Source: Hungateiclostridiaceae bacterium UBA1305
Lineage (GTDB): Bacteria; Bacillota; Clostridia; Acetivibrionales; DTU013
Direction of reading: 5' to 3'
NCBI GenBank assembly: GCA_002307275.1
Contig: DBTX01000072.1
Location: 133,792-197,791, forward strand
DNA length: 64,000 nucleotides
Shown: positions 53,259-62,581 of the stretch, one piece after another
Numbering within the stretch: position 1 is the stretch's first letter
Layout of the letters: every line of letters begins with the position of its first letter
Position numbers and translations under genes: made by a program
The notes under the pieces: generated by a model
Database searches by the model: none
What the model saw: the letters and a program-made list of their open reading frames with translations, nothing else
Told to the model about the DNA's origin: nothing

Positions 53259-54563
53259 ATGAGAAAATTAACAACTTTAAGAAAAATTATTGTTGTTTTT
53301 ACCATTACAGTTTCAGCAATGATATGTGCTGCTTATATCATAATAATGTTAAGTATACCAGGTGAAATGGTTCTGATAGAAGGAGAGGAGTATTTTTATA
53401 AAATAAACAATATTTTCCCTGTAAGTATCAAAGCGGATACTGAAGGCATCCTAAAATTGAATGGCCGGCAAATTGAAGCGAATGGTAACAATATAGGTAT
53501 TTCAAAACCGGTACTTTTCAGTTCCGATAAAGGCGGAAGTGTCAGACTTAACCTGAAATTCTTTGGCCTGCTTCCTGCAAAAACAGTGCAGGTGGACATT
53601 GTTTCAAACAAACAGGTTACAGCTTGTGGAAACACAATAGGTGTAAGGTTGAACCTCGATGGGATACTCGTTATCGGAATATCGGATGTAGAAAATAGCT
53701 CCGGTCAGAAAATGATACCGGTCAAGAACAGCGGAATCAAACCAGGGTATATCATTACAAAAATAAACGACAAGATTATGAATAGCATCCCGGAACTTGT
53801 GGATGAAATAGAAAGCAGTAAAGGCGGGCCTCTTAGAATAGGTTACAAAAATGAGAATGATACAGGTGAGGCAACTGTTTACCCTGTCCTATCTTCGGAT
53901 GATAAAAAATACCATATTGGATTATGGGTAAGAGACAGTACTGCGGGTATAGGTACACTGACTTTTTATGATGACTCTACCGGAATATTCGGAGCGCTCG
54001 GGCATGGGATCACAGATATAGATACCGGCACGCTTATGTCTGTTGCTTCGGGTGAAATACTTGAATCAAGTATCCTTGGCGTAAAAATGGGAAGATCAGG
54101 CGAACCCGGTGAATTAAAAGGAATATTCACTGAGGGCACAAGACTCGGTGAAATAAAGCTGAACAGTGAAATCGGAATATACGGAAAATTAGAGTCAAAG
54201 GCTGCAGAAAGAATATCAGGAAGGGTATATCCAGTCGGAGTCAGGGCTGATATACAAGAAGGCAGTGCAACAATATTATCCAATATTGACGGAAAGAAAA
54301 TAGAAGAATACTCCATAGAAATCCAAAAAATTTCAAGACAGAATCTTAACGGGTCAAAGGGCATGATCATTAAAATAACAGATAAACGTCTTCTTGATGC
54401 AACAGGCGGCATTGTTCAGGGGATGTCAGGCAGTCCGATCATCCAGAACAATAAATTGATTGGAGCTGTTACACATGTACTTGTGAATGATCCGACAAGA
54501 GGATACGGAATTTTCATAGAAGCAATGCTTAAAAATTATGACAACGGTATAAGTAGGAAATAG
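53259..54563 (+). CDS. spoIVB: SpoIVB peptidase (sporulation checkpoint protease, S55)
   Basis: A 434-residue secreted serine protease. One N-terminal helix (IIVVFTITVSAMICAAYIIIM) sends it across the forespore membrane. PDZ domain ~135-205 (GIKPGYIITKINDKIM). Catalytic domain with the His in GALGHGITD and the Ser in QGMSGSPIIQ. It cleaves SpoIVFA, releasing the SpoIVFB protease that activates sigma-K. It lies immediately before spo0A, as in Bacillus. AGGAGGT precedes ATG 53259. Confidence 0.96.
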   Translation: MRKLTTLRKIIVVFTITVSAMICAAYIIIMLSIPGEMVLIEGEEYFYKINNIFPVSIKADTEGILKLNGRQIEANGNNIGISKPVLFSSDKGGSVRLNLKFFGLLPAKTVQVDIVSNKQVTACGNTIGVRLNLDGILVIGISDVENSSGQKMIPVKNSGIKPGYIITKINDKIMNSIPELVDEIESSKGGPLRIGYKNENDTGEATVYPVLSSDDKKYHIGLWVRDSTAGIGTLTFYDDSTGIFGALGHGITDIDTGTLMSVASGEILESSILGVKMGRSGEPGELKGIFTEGTRLGEIKLNSEIGIYGKLESKAAERISGRVYPVGVRADIQEGSATILSNIDGKKIEEYSIEIQKISRQNLNGSKGMIIKITDKRLLDATGGIVQGMSGSPIIQNNKLIGAVTHVLVNDPTRGYGIFIEAMLKNYDNGISRK

Positions 54564-54801
54564 TATGAAATAATAAGGAAATTTATATAGGCGATTATAA
54601 AGAAATTTTTTACTGCCATATTAAAGTGTAAATTGTAGAAATGGCTTGAAACAAGGAGTTGGAGAATAATAAGAAAAAAGAAAACTTAATCTGCTGGTAT
54701 TATGTGACATAACAATAAAATTTTGCTTGAAAAATCAACGGAACAAAAATATAATGGTGTCAATAGGATATGATTTTAACTTAATTGGAGGGGGAGATTG
54801 T

Positions 54802-55605
54802 TTGTTGGATAAGAAGATACAGATCGTTATTGCCGATGATAATAAGGAGTTTGGTGACATTCTGTGTGAGTATCTGAATGACCAGAGTGATATCGAAGTG
54901 ATTGGAATTGCCAGGGACGGAAATGAAGCCTGCGAACTGATTATGACAAAAATGCCGGATATCGCAATATTGGACATCATAATGCCTCATCTTGATGGTC
55001 TCGGTGTATTGGAAAGGCTTAACGCAGTTCCATTGAAAAAACGACCTTTATTTATTATTCTGTCCGCTGTTGGGCAGGATAAAATTACTCAGAGAGCGCT
55101 TACACTCGGAGCAGAATATTACATCGTGAAACCATTTGATATGGATGTACTGGTTTCGAGAATCAGACAACTCAAAGATACAAGCCATAACGCAATAATC
55201 AGATCCGATTATACCATGGAATCAAAAGCCAGTTATCGTATGCCTGTCCAGCGCAATCTGGAGGTTGAAGTGACAAATATCATGCATGAAATAGGAGTAC
55301 CGGCACACATAAAAGGTTACCAATATCTACGTGATGCTATTATGATGGTTGTCAAGGATCTTGATATCATCAATTCGATTACAAAGCAGCTTTACCCTTC
55401 CATAGCTCGTGAGTACAACACTACGCCAAGCAGAGTTGAAAGGGCTATACGGCATGCAATAGAGGTAGCTTGGAGCAGAGGCCAGGTAGAGGCGATCGAC
55501 GCACTGTTTGGCTACACTGTAAGTATTGGAAAGGGAAAACCGACAAATTCCGAATTCATCGCAATGGTAGCGGATAAGCTCCGTCTTGAGATGAAGGTCA
55601 GCTAA
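54802..55605 (+). CDS. spo0A: Sporulation master regulator Spo0A
   Basis: A 267-residue response regulator, exactly the B. subtilis length when started at TTG 54802 (GGAGGGGGAG upstream; TTG 54805 is also possible). Receiver domain residues 1-125 with acidic pair ADDN (12-14), phospho-acceptor Asp58 in [12 protein letters not shown] and the Lys in [11 protein letters not shown]-terminal DNA-binding domain with [20 protein letters not shown] and LFGYTVS. Phosphorylated Spo0A starts sporulation. The 238-nt 5' spacer is A/T-rich; I could not place a sigma-H promoter or 0A box with confidence. Confidence 0.98.
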   Translation: MLDKKIQIVIADDNKEFGDILCEYLNDQSDIEVIGIARDGNEACELIMTKMPDIAILDIIMPHLDGLGVLERLNAVPLKKRPLFIILSAVGQDKITQRALTLGAEYYIVKPFDMDVLVSRIRQLKDTSHNAIIRSDYTMESKASYRMPVQRNLEVEVTNIMHEIGVPAHIKGYQYLRDAIMMVVKDLDIINSITKQLYPSIAREYNTTPSRVERAIRHAIEVAWSRGQVEAIDALFGYTVSIGKGKPTNSEFIAMVADKLRLEMKVS

Positions 55606-55632
55606 GACTTAAGAAGGCCGTTTATAAGAGAT

Positions 55633-55690
55633 AAAAAACACCTCATATTTATTAGTTGTAAAAAATTAAAAAATATGGAGGTGTTTTTTT
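55633..55690. terminator. Bidirectional terminator between spo0A and the MerR-like gene
   Basis: AAAAAACACCTC (55635-55644 region) pairs with GAGGTGTTTTTTT (55678-55690) around an A/T-rich loop with additional ATATTT/AAATAT pairing. The A and T runs on the two sides let it serve both convergent genes. Confidence 0.8.
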
Positions 55691-55753
55691 ATATGAAACG
55701 ATAGAAGCAATTATGAAATTAAGGAAGTAATTATGAAATAACAGAAGTGGTAT

Positions 55754-56320
55754 TTATATATGCATTTTGAAGAGTAGCTTTTTAAAGATATTCTTTTTGT
55801 TTTTATCTCTCCACTTGCCAAGAGCTCTGTCCACATCCTGATAATGCTTATCCATTTTGTTTTCCAGCCTTCGCATGCTGTTTTCCACGCACGCACCCAA
55901 TTCAAGCTTACTCTTGCAGATCTCCCTGGTCAGATATTCTCTTACAGAAGTTATTTCTGTTGAAAGGTCTGCAGTAAGCTGCTGCTCGAATTTTTGAAAA
56001 AACATCTGAAGGAGATCATAATCCCTGTTACCCGAGGCAGCAAGTGTAACATCGTTTCTGTCGGGTAGTACGTTTACCGTTTCTACAGGATAATCCTCCT
56101 TGATTATTTTTTTAATAGCCTTGATTTCCAGGCCATCGCTTCGCATGACTTTGATCTTGTACATCATGTTTGCCATATCGGTTGTGTAGAAACGCCTTCC
56201 TCGTTCATCCTTGGGTATGTTCAGCTCGAATTCCTTTTCATAGAACCTGAGAGCGTGATCTGTCAATTGAAGAATCTCACTTAATTCAGTAATCGAGTAT
56301 TTTTCCTTTAGTATTTCCAT
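55754..56320 (-). CDS. MerR-type helix-turn-helix protein with C-terminal coiled coil
   Basis: A 188-residue protein; ATG 56320 follows CGGAGGGAG. Residues ~8-75 are a MerR-like DNA-binding domain (YSITELSEILQLTDHALRFY, then RRFYTTDMANMMYKI). The remainder is helical and basic at the end (KWRDKNKKNIFKKLLF), with no metal- or drug-binding domain. This layout resembles RacA-like or chromosome-anchoring MerR proteins more than inducer-sensing ones, but I cannot name it. It converges on spo0A. A palindromic element lies 23 nt upstream of its start. Confidence 0.75.
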   Translation of the reverse strand: MEILKEKYSITELSEILQLTDHALRFYEKEFELNIPKDERGRRFYTTDMANMMYKIKVMRSDGLEIKAIKKIIKEDYPVETVNVLPDRNDVTLAASGNRDYDLLQMFFQKFEQQLTADLSTEITSVREYLTREICKSKLELGACVENSMRRLENKMDKHYQDVDRALGKWRDKNKKNIFKKLLFKMHI

Positions 56321-56343
56321 ATAACTCCCTCCGATAATAGTAG

Positions 56344-56387
56344 CCAGGATGCATGGGCGAGCAGTTGACACAGTCAACGACCAGTCC
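56344..56387 (+). repeat. Dispersed palindromic element, copy 5 (upstream of the MerR-like gene)
   Basis: CCAGGATGCATGGGCG, AGCAGTTGAC, ACA, GTCAACGACCAGTCCC. It sits between the 5' end of the MerR-like gene and the 3' end of the pseudouridine synthase gene, both leftward, so it would be in the MerR 5' leader. Confidence 0.85.
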
Positions 56388-56433
56388 CTACAACATCATA
56401 CCATTATATGGAAAATGTGTAAATCAAACCTGC

Positions 56434-57342
56434 TTATTTTCTTAATATTTCCAGAGCATTTTTCATATCGGAAGGAATCGGAGCTTCAAGTTCGAGATTT
56501 TTATTGGTAAAAGGATGTCTGAATACGGTCCTCCTTGAATGGAGAGCCTGACGTGAGATCAATCCTGCATGTGAGTTTTCGAAAATCGGAAGTGAATATA
56601 ATGTATCGCCAAGAATTGGGTGGCCCGTAGCCTGTGAATGAACACGAATCTGATGTGTTCTGCCGGTTTCAAGCTTGAATTTGAGGAAGGCAGTATCCTC
56701 AAATTGTTCAAGCACTTCATAGTGTGTGACGGACAGAGAGCCTTCCTCAGTGACGCGGCGCAGCATGATACTTCCCGGAAGCCTTGCAATGGGCAGGTCA
56801 ATTGTTCCATGCGAGTCATTGAAGGTTCCATGAACAATACCTGTATATTCCTTCAGAAATGTATTGTCATGCATCTGTCGGACAAGACTCTCCTGAATAA
56901 ACGCATTCAATGCAAAAATGATAATGCCGGAAGTGTCCCTGTCAAGTCTGCTGACAGGTCGAACAAGTGTTTTTATATTCTTTTGAAGAAGATGATACAT
57001 AAGAGCATTGGCAACAGTACCTGAGAAATGCCTGAAGGTTGGATGGACCACCATGTTTGGAGACTTGTTCACAGCAATCAGCATATCATCCTCATAGATA
57101 ATGTCCAGATCAAGCGGCTCCGGAAGAATATCCTCATTGATCTCTTCCATATCGACAAACGCTTCAAGAAGATCACCAGTGTGAACCAGGACATTTACAT
57201 ACACAGAAACTGAATTCAGGAATATCCTGCTGGAAAACTTCAGCTTCTTGACCATCCTTTCAGAGAGATCAAGCTTGTTTTTCAGGATGTATTTGACTGT
57301 TTTTTCATTATCCCCGGCGGATATGATTAAGTTTAGCCTCAT
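56434..57342 (-). CDS. RluA-family pseudouridine synthase
   Basis: A 302-residue enzyme. N-terminal S4-like domain (KYILKNKLDLSERMVKKLKF), catalytic Asp in VSRLDRDTSGIIIFALN (~residue 140), and KLETGRTHQIRVHSQATGHPILGD. It isomerises uridine in rRNA or tRNA; RluD-type target (23S helix 69) is common for S4-containing members, but the site cannot be fixed from sequence. ATG 57342. Confidence 0.93.
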   Translation of the reverse strand: MRLNLIISAGDNEKTVKYILKNKLDLSERMVKKLKFSSRIFLNSVSVYVNVLVHTGDLLEAFVDMEEINEDILPEPLDLDIIYEDDMLIAVNKSPNMVVHPTFRHFSGTVANALMYHLLQKNIKTLVRPVSRLDRDTSGIIIFALNAFIQESLVRQMHDNTFLKEYTGIVHGTFNDSHGTIDLPIARLPGSIMLRRVTEEGSLSVTHYEVLEQFEDTAFLKFKLETGRTHQIRVHSQATGHPILGDTLYSLPIFENSHAGLISRQALHSRRTVFRHPFTNKNLELEAPIPSDMKNALEILRK

Positions 57343-57530
57343 GATTACCTCTTCATAAATTTATATCATACTGTTTAAATATTTACTTACTATATAGCAT
57401 TCTAGCCAATGAAAAGGCGGGATGCAATATACTAACGAGTACTGTTTGATAATTAGCCCTAATTATTCATTGAAATGAATGCCATAGTGGGATAGAATAA
57501 AAGTATGTCCAGGGAGGATTTTAACATATT

Positions 57531-58823
57531 ATGAATATTACATGTAAAAATTATTTGAAACAAAGCTTCGGCATTGAAGAATCCATCATTGAAACTGCAC
57601 AGGCAGCTGAAAGAGAGACAAGCGAAATATTTAAGGAAATAGAAGCCGTCAGGGAATTGAACCAATACAAGGTTATTGCCGCTATGCAGGAACACCGTTT
57701 GAGCGACACCCACTTTGGAGGTACTACCGGCTACGGATACGACGACAGGGGCAGAGAAGTACTTGATGCTGTATACGCCAGTATTTTCAAGGCAGAGGAT
57801 GCTCTGGTCAGGCATCAGATCGTTGCGGGAACCCACGCGCTTGCTGTAGCCATGTTCGGCAATTTGAGACCGGGTGACGAATTGCTGTCTGCAACGGGGA
57901 AGCCTTATGACACACTCGAAGAGGTTATAGGCATCAGGGGTGAAGGTGCAGGTTCACTGAAGGAATTCGGTGTAGACTACAGGCAGGTAGAGCTTCAAAA
58001 TGATGGCAGTATTGATCTGAAGGGAGTTCAGAAGGCCATTGGCGAAAAAACAGCGATGGTGCTGATACAGCGATCCCGCGGTTATTCCTGGAGACCATCC
58101 ATAAAAGTAAGGGAAATAAAAAGGTTAATTGATGTAATCAAAGAAATAAGAAAAGATATTATTGTGCTGGTAGATAACTGCTACGGTGAATTCGTAGAAA
58201 CGGAGGAACCCGTTGAGGCAGGCGCAGATCTTGTCGCCGGCTCTCTGATCAAGAATCCCGGCGGCGGACTTGTCCCATCAGGCGGATATATTGCGGGCAA
58301 GGCAAAGTATGTAAAAAATGCAGCGTACAGATTGACCACTCCGGGTCTGGGCAAAAAGGTGGGAGCAACGCTCGGCAACAGCCGGCTCATGTTCCAGGGA
58401 TTGTTTCTGGCACCACATGTTGTGGCTGAAAGTCTGAAAGGAGCAGTATTTTGCTCCGCAGTCATGCACAGGCTGGGCTTTGAGACCTCACCGCAGCCAG
58501 ATCAACTGAGAAGTGATATCATTCAGGCGATCAAGTTCAATAACCCGGAGAGCATGATCGCATTCTGCCAGGGGATTCAGAAGGGTTCGCCCGTTGATGC
58601 ATTTGTAACGCCTGAGCCATGGAAAATGCCCGGGTATGACAGCCCTGTGATCATGGCTGCAGGAGCGTTCATTCAGGGTTCTTCCATAGAACTCAGCGCG
58701 GATGCCCCGTTGAAACCACCATATACCGCATACATGCAGGGTGGTCTGGTATATGAACATGTCAAGCTTGGCGTAATGATTGCTTTGAAATATATGAAGG
58801 AAAGACAACTGATAAGGTTCTGA
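57531..58823 (+). CDS. Methionine gamma-lyase-like PLP protein (YnbB / aluminium-resistance family)
   Basis: A 430-residue fold-type I PLP protein. GGTTGYGYDDRGREVLDAVYA near residue 65, VDNCYGEFVETEEP with the cofactor Asp, and the PLP lysine in GSLIKNPGGGLVPSGGYIAG. The family (called aluminium resistance protein or YnbB) is distantly related to cystathionine gamma-synthase; substrate is unproven. The ribosome-binding site GGGAGG is 14 nt from the ATG, longer than usual. It is the first gene of the rightward run into the division cluster. Confidence 0.9.
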   Translation: MNITCKNYLKQSFGIEESIIETAQAAERETSEIFKEIEAVRELNQYKVIAAMQEHRLSDTHFGGTTGYGYDDRGREVLDAVYASIFKAEDALVRHQIVAGTHALAVAMFGNLRPGDELLSATGKPYDTLEEVIGIRGEGAGSLKEFGVDYRQVELQNDGSIDLKGVQKAIGEKTAMVLIQRSRGYSWRPSIKVREIKRLIDVIKEIRKDIIVLVDNCYGEFVETEEPVEAGADLVAGSLIKNPGGGLVPSGGYIAGKAKYVKNAAYRLTTPGLGKKVGATLGNSRLMFQGLFLAPHVVAESLKGAVFCSAVMHRLGFETSPQPDQLRSDIIQAIKFNNPESMIAFCQGIQKGSPVDAFVTPEPWKMPGYDSPVIMAAGAFIQGSSIELSADAPLKPPYTAYMQGGLVYEHVKLGVMIALKYMKERQLIRF

Positions 58824-58827
58824 TAAA

Positions 58828-60162
58828 ATGAGAGAAAAAGATGCCGAAGACAAAATAAAAAAGGAAGAGAATACAGATGAGAGCTTAAATCCGCCTGCCT
58901 CCTCAGGAAAGTCTTCCATCAAAAGGCTGACCTTTGGGAGTTTGCTGGTTCTTCTTTTTATGCTGCTCTATATTCCTTCATTACTGAACTGGCTTTCAGG
59001 CAGTTCTATTTCAAGTGATATCATACGTACCGGTATCATTGAGGATGTAATTCATGCAAATGCACTGATTATAAGGGATGAGGAGCTCGTGAAGGCTCCT
59101 GCGCAGGACGGAAGGTATATAGCTGATATAGGAGAAGGCGAAAAAACACCGGCTTTTACCTGTATTGCTACAGTTCTTAACAACCAATCGGATGCGTTGC
59201 TGGAAGAAATGGAAACTGTAAATGCAAAAATAGTTAAAGCGCGGATGGAAAAAGCTGAAAAGGTTGATTTCTTTTCGGAGGACCTCGTTAAGCTTGATGA
59301 GGAAATCGGACTAAAGGTGCAAAACCTCATAACGGCTTGTAATAACCGGAGCTTTGAAGATATGGGACAATCCAGAAATGAAATAGAATCAATCGTCGAA
59401 AAGAAAGCGGAGATCGTTGGTGAAAACTCCACAGATTCTTATATCATTTCACTTAATGCGCAAAAAAAAACGATACAAAACAAAATTGATATGAATACGG
59501 TGAAGATCATATCAAATGAAGCAGGTATCGTATCCTATGTAATAGATGGGTTGGAAAAGGTATTGAAGCCTGACATCCTGAAAACGCTTACACCGGCACA
59601 ATTTGATGATTTTCTGGCCACATATCGAAAGCAGCAGGAAAGCGATGGTATGGCCCATGCCGGGAAACCTCTAGCAAAAATCATTAAAGGAACGGATATC
59701 TTTATAACCGTGGCTGTTAAAACAGAGGATACGGTGCATTGGGAGGTAAATGACAAGGTCAGTCTGAGGATAAATGACAGGGATCTTGAAACTGCCGGAA
59801 CGATAAAATATATAAGCAAGCCGGATAACGGAAGATGTATTGTTTCCATAAGTGCAAACAGAGGAGCTGATGTATTATCTTCTGCAAGAGAGGTTGATGT
59901 GGATATCATCACCAGGACGGAAGAAGGTCTTAAGGTTCCGCTAAAATATCTCAGAAATATTTCCAAGGATGGCACAAAAGCGGAAATAATGCTTATCAAG
60001 GCGAATATAGTTGCTTTGAGAAAAGTTGATCTCATATGCAGAGACAATGAATTCGCAATCATAAGAACTCCAGAGGGCGAATTAAAAAAGACAGTCAATC
60101 TTTATGATGCTTATATTCTAAATCCGGACAAGGTCAAGGAAGGAGATATTGTACAAAAATGA
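58828..60162 (+). CDS. HlyD-like membrane protein of the sepF/divIVA cluster
   Basis: A 444-residue protein with one membrane helix (SLLVLLFMLLYIPSLLNWL, ~35-53), a long extracytoplasmic part with a coiled coil (~110-215), and beta-rich flanks like periplasmic adaptor (HlyD/RND membrane-fusion) proteins. No matching transporter is adjacent. Clostridia place this gene just before yggS-sepF, so a role in envelope or division is more likely than drug efflux. 4 nt after the preceding gene; overlaps yggS by 4 nt. Confidence 0.8.
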   Translation: MREKDAEDKIKKEENTDESLNPPASSGKSSIKRLTFGSLLVLLFMLLYIPSLLNWLSGSSISSDIIRTGIIEDVIHANALIIRDEELVKAPAQDGRYIADIGEGEKTPAFTCIATVLNNQSDALLEEMETVNAKIVKARMEKAEKVDFFSEDLVKLDEEIGLKVQNLITACNNRSFEDMGQSRNEIESIVEKKAEIVGENSTDSYIISLNAQKKTIQNKIDMNTVKIISNEAGIVSYVIDGLEKVLKPDILKTLTPAQFDDFLATYRKQQESDGMAHAGKPLAKIIKGTDIFITVAVKTEDTVHWEVNDKVSLRINDRDLETAGTIKYISKPDNGRCIVSISANRGADVLSSAREVDVDIITRTEEGLKVPLKYLRNISKDGTKAEIMLIKANIVALRKVDLICRDNEFAIIRTPEGELKKTVNLYDAYILNPDKVKEGDIVQK

Positions 60163-60860
60163 ATGATGAATTTGATTACATTCGTTACAATTTCGAAAAG
60201 ATAAATGAAAGAATAACTGCAGCAGTCCTCAAGGCAGGAAGGAACCGTGAGGATGTCAAACTGATCGCGGTCAGTAAAACTATTGATGCAAAAATTGTTA
60301 AAAAGGCGCTTGAATGCGGAGTTACAGATCTTGGAGAAAACAGGGTTCAGGAATTATGCGACAAAGCCGATATAATTGATATGAAGTGCAACTGGCACCT
60401 TATTGGTCATCTACAGACGAACAAGGTCAAGTATATCATTGATAAGGTAACTATGATACATTCTCTGGACAGCATGGAACTTGCGGCTGAAATCCAGAAA
60501 AGAGCGGAGAAAGCCGCAAAACAAATCAAAGTACTGGTTCAGGTTAATATCGCTGCTGAGGATACGAAATTTGGAATCAAACCTGAAGAAGCACTGGGAT
60601 TTATCAAAAATATAGCAAATATGGGAAATATAAAAGTGAAAGGTTTGATGACGATAGCCCCTCTGGCTGAAAATCCCGAGGATGTGCGATGGGTGTTCGC
60701 AAGCCTTAGAAAATTACTTATTGACATAAGTAAGGAAAATATTGATAATATAGATATGGATTACCTTTCAATGGGCATGACCAATGACTTTGAAGTTGCT
60801 ATTGAAGAAGGATCCAGCATGGTTAGAATCGGTACAGCAATATTTGGCAAAAGATATTGA
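60159..60860 (+). CDS. yggS: PLP homeostasis protein YggS/YlmE (PLPBP)
   Basis: A 233-residue single-domain alanine-racemase-fold protein. PLP lysine in LIAVSKTIDAKIVKKAL, GENRVQELCDKA, WHLIGHLQTNKVKYI and YLSMGMTNDFEVAIEEG with phosphate ligands. It binds PLP and buffers it; no enzymatic activity is established. ylmE in the Bacillus ylm operon, as here. ATGA overlap with the gene before. Confidence 0.95.
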   Translation: MNDEFDYIRYNFEKINERITAAVLKAGRNREDVKLIAVSKTIDAKIVKKALECGVTDLGENRVQELCDKADIIDMKCNWHLIGHLQTNKVKYIIDKVTMIHSLDSMELAAEIQKRAEKAAKQIKVLVQVNIAAEDTKFGIKPEEALGFIKNIANMGNIKVKGLMTIAPLAENPEDVRWVFASLRKLLIDISKENIDNIDMDYLSMGMTNDFEVAIEEGSSMVRIGTAIFGKRY

Positions 60861-60961
60861 AAGATGCCGAAGTGTAAAACATACATTGTATACTAATACA
60901 GCTTAAATTCGCTAATTGTTGAAAGGCTGTATAACTAAAGAAAAAACGGAGGGAATTACAA

Positions 60962-61429
60962 ATGGCAAATCTGTTGAACAAGATGTTAAATCTCGTCGGT
61001 TGGGAGTCAGCGGAAGAGGAAGAGGAAGTTGTTGATGAATTACAGGAAGATGCAAAGGATTCAACATATCAGACTCCCCAATACCTGCACTCCATTTCTA
61101 AAAAAAACCAGCAGAACAAAGTGGTGAATATTCACTCAAACAATCAGCTCAAGGTCGTTATCACGCAGCCGGAAACCTTTGATGACGCACGTGAAATTTG
61201 TGATCATCTCAAAAACAAAAAGCCTGTTATTGTAAATGTTGAAAGCCTTAATAAAGAGACAGCCCAGAGAGTGGTGGATTTTCTCAGCGGTTCTGTATAT
61301 GGGTTGGATGGAGATATACAGAAGGTATCCTCAGGGATCTTCCTGATTGCTCCCAACAATGTTGACATCATGGGTGATTATAAGGATGAATTGAAAAACA
61401 GAGGAACCGCATTCCCCTGGGTGAAATAA
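60962..61429 (+). CDS. sepF: Cell division protein SepF
   Basis: A 155-residue protein. An N-terminal amphipathic membrane-targeting helix (MANLLNKMLNLVGW), an acidic linker, and the C-terminal DUF552 core with VVITQPETFDDAREICDHL, NKKPVIVNVESL and RVVDFLSGSVYGLDG. SepF forms rings that bind FtsZ polymers and tether them to the membrane. ATG 60962 after CGGAGGG. Confidence 0.97.
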   Translation: MANLLNKMLNLVGWESAEEEEEVVDELQEDAKDSTYQTPQYLHSISKKNQQNKVVNIHSNNQLKVVITQPETFDDAREICDHLKNKKPVIVNVESLNKETAQRVVDFLSGSVYGLDGDIQKVSSGIFLIAPNNVDIMGDYKDELKNRGTAFPWVK

Positions 61430-61499
61430 ACGACGAAAAACGCCTGGACAGCAGGTGATATCAGTTTTGATGTTAAAACAGGAGGAGCTTGAAAAATAA

Positions 61500-61763
61500 A
61501 TGGCATATAGTATAGTCGCATTTTTATTCTCGATAATTGAAATATTAATACTGATAAGGGTGTTTTTATCTTGGTTGCCTGTTCCAAAGGAGCATAGACT
61601 GGTTGATTTACTGTACCAGGTAACAGAACCGATTTTGGCGCCAATAAGAAACCTGATACAGAGATCTTCCTTCGGTAGGAATATGATGTTTGATTTTTCA
61701 CCAATTATAGCATTCCTGCTGATCGGATTGCTTCAGAATATTATTCGCGGCCTGCTTACCTAG
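61500..61763 (+). CDS. YggT-family membrane protein
   Basis: An 87-residue protein with two membrane helices (FLFSIIEILILIRVFLSWL and FSPIIAFLLIGLLQNII) around a loop with RLVDLLYQVTEPILAPIRN, the family signature. Known as YlmG in Bacillus and linked to division and envelope growth. 5 nt before the ylmH start. The ribosome-binding site AGGAGGAG lies ~13 nt upstream. Confidence 0.93.
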   Translation: MAYSIVAFLFSIIEILILIRVFLSWLPVPKEHRLVDLLYQVTEPILAPIRNLIQRSSFGRNMMFDFSPIIAFLLIGLLQNIIRGLLT

Positions 61764-61768
61764 AAACG

Positions 61769-62566
61769 ATGCGTACAAGGGAAGAAATGCTCAAATCGGT
61801 CACTAAGCCGGAAGATAGACTTGTTATGGCAAAACTGCTGGACAAGGCGGGGTTCACAGCAAAGACAAACAGACCTGCGCATTCGGATTTCCTGGACACT
61901 CACCAGGCAATTATTGCCGAGAGGCTGCTTTCTTCCATGGATGCTTGTGAATATCGCATTTTTGGCGGATTCCCCGGAGCCGAAAGAGTTATTGTCCTAT
62001 TTTATCCTGATTTTGCGGATGACGATGAAAGAGATGAATACAACGAAACCATTCTTAAGGTATTGGAGATAAAGCCAAATACGTCAGGAAACCTCTCACA
62101 CAGGGATTATCTGGGTGCATTGATGGCACTTGGCATTAAAAGGGAAGTTACAGGGGATATCATTGTAGATGAGGAAAGATGTAGTGTTGTCGTTCTAAGC
62201 GATATTTCAGGGTATATTACCTCCAATCTTTTCAAAGTGGGAAATACTGGCGTTCATCTGGCAATACTAGATATAATGGAGTTGTCAGTATCTGATAAAA
62301 AAGCTGCTGAAATCAAGACGACCGTAGCTGCACTCAGGCTTGACAGCGTGTGTGCGCCAGCATTCGGAATATCAAGAAGCAAGGCTGCCGAGTTCATAAA
62401 AGCAGGAAAGGTCAATTTAAATTGGGAAATGACGCAGAATCCCGACAAGGTTGTTCGGGAGGGAGACACAATCAGTTTAAAGGGTAAGGGAAGAGCTGTT
62501 CTGGATAGAGTAGGCGGAAAGACCCGAAAGGACAGACTGGCGATAAGCATCAGTAAATTAGTTTAA
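61769..62566 (+). CDS. ylmH: YlmH-type S4 RNA-binding protein
   Basis: A 265-residue protein with a unique N-terminal part (TKPEDRLVMAKLLDKAGF, then FGGFPGAERVIVLFYPDF) and a C-terminal S4 domain (FGISRSKAAEFIKAGKVNLNW). It binds ribosomal complexes and acts in ribosome-associated quality control in Bacillus; also linked to division by gene context. It begins 5 nt after the yggT stop with no clear ribosome-binding site, implying coupled translation. Confidence 0.94.
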   Translation: MRTREEMLKSVTKPEDRLVMAKLLDKAGFTAKTNRPAHSDFLDTHQAIIAERLLSSMDACEYRIFGGFPGAERVIVLFYPDFADDDERDEYNETILKVLEIKPNTSGNLSHRDYLGALMALGIKREVTGDIIVDEERCSVVVLSDISGYITSNLFKVGNTGVHLAILDIMELSVSDKKAAEIKTTVAALRLDSVCAPAFGISRSKAAEFIKAGKVNLNWEMTQNPDKVVREGDTISLKGKGRAVLDRVGGKTRKDRLAISISKLV

Positions 62567-62581
62567 AGAGGTGATCGAATT

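Noticed and set aside
54564..54801. Sigma-H promoter and 0A boxes before spo0A
   Set aside because: Expected from known biology, but the candidate boxes have wrong spacing or too many mismatches to report.
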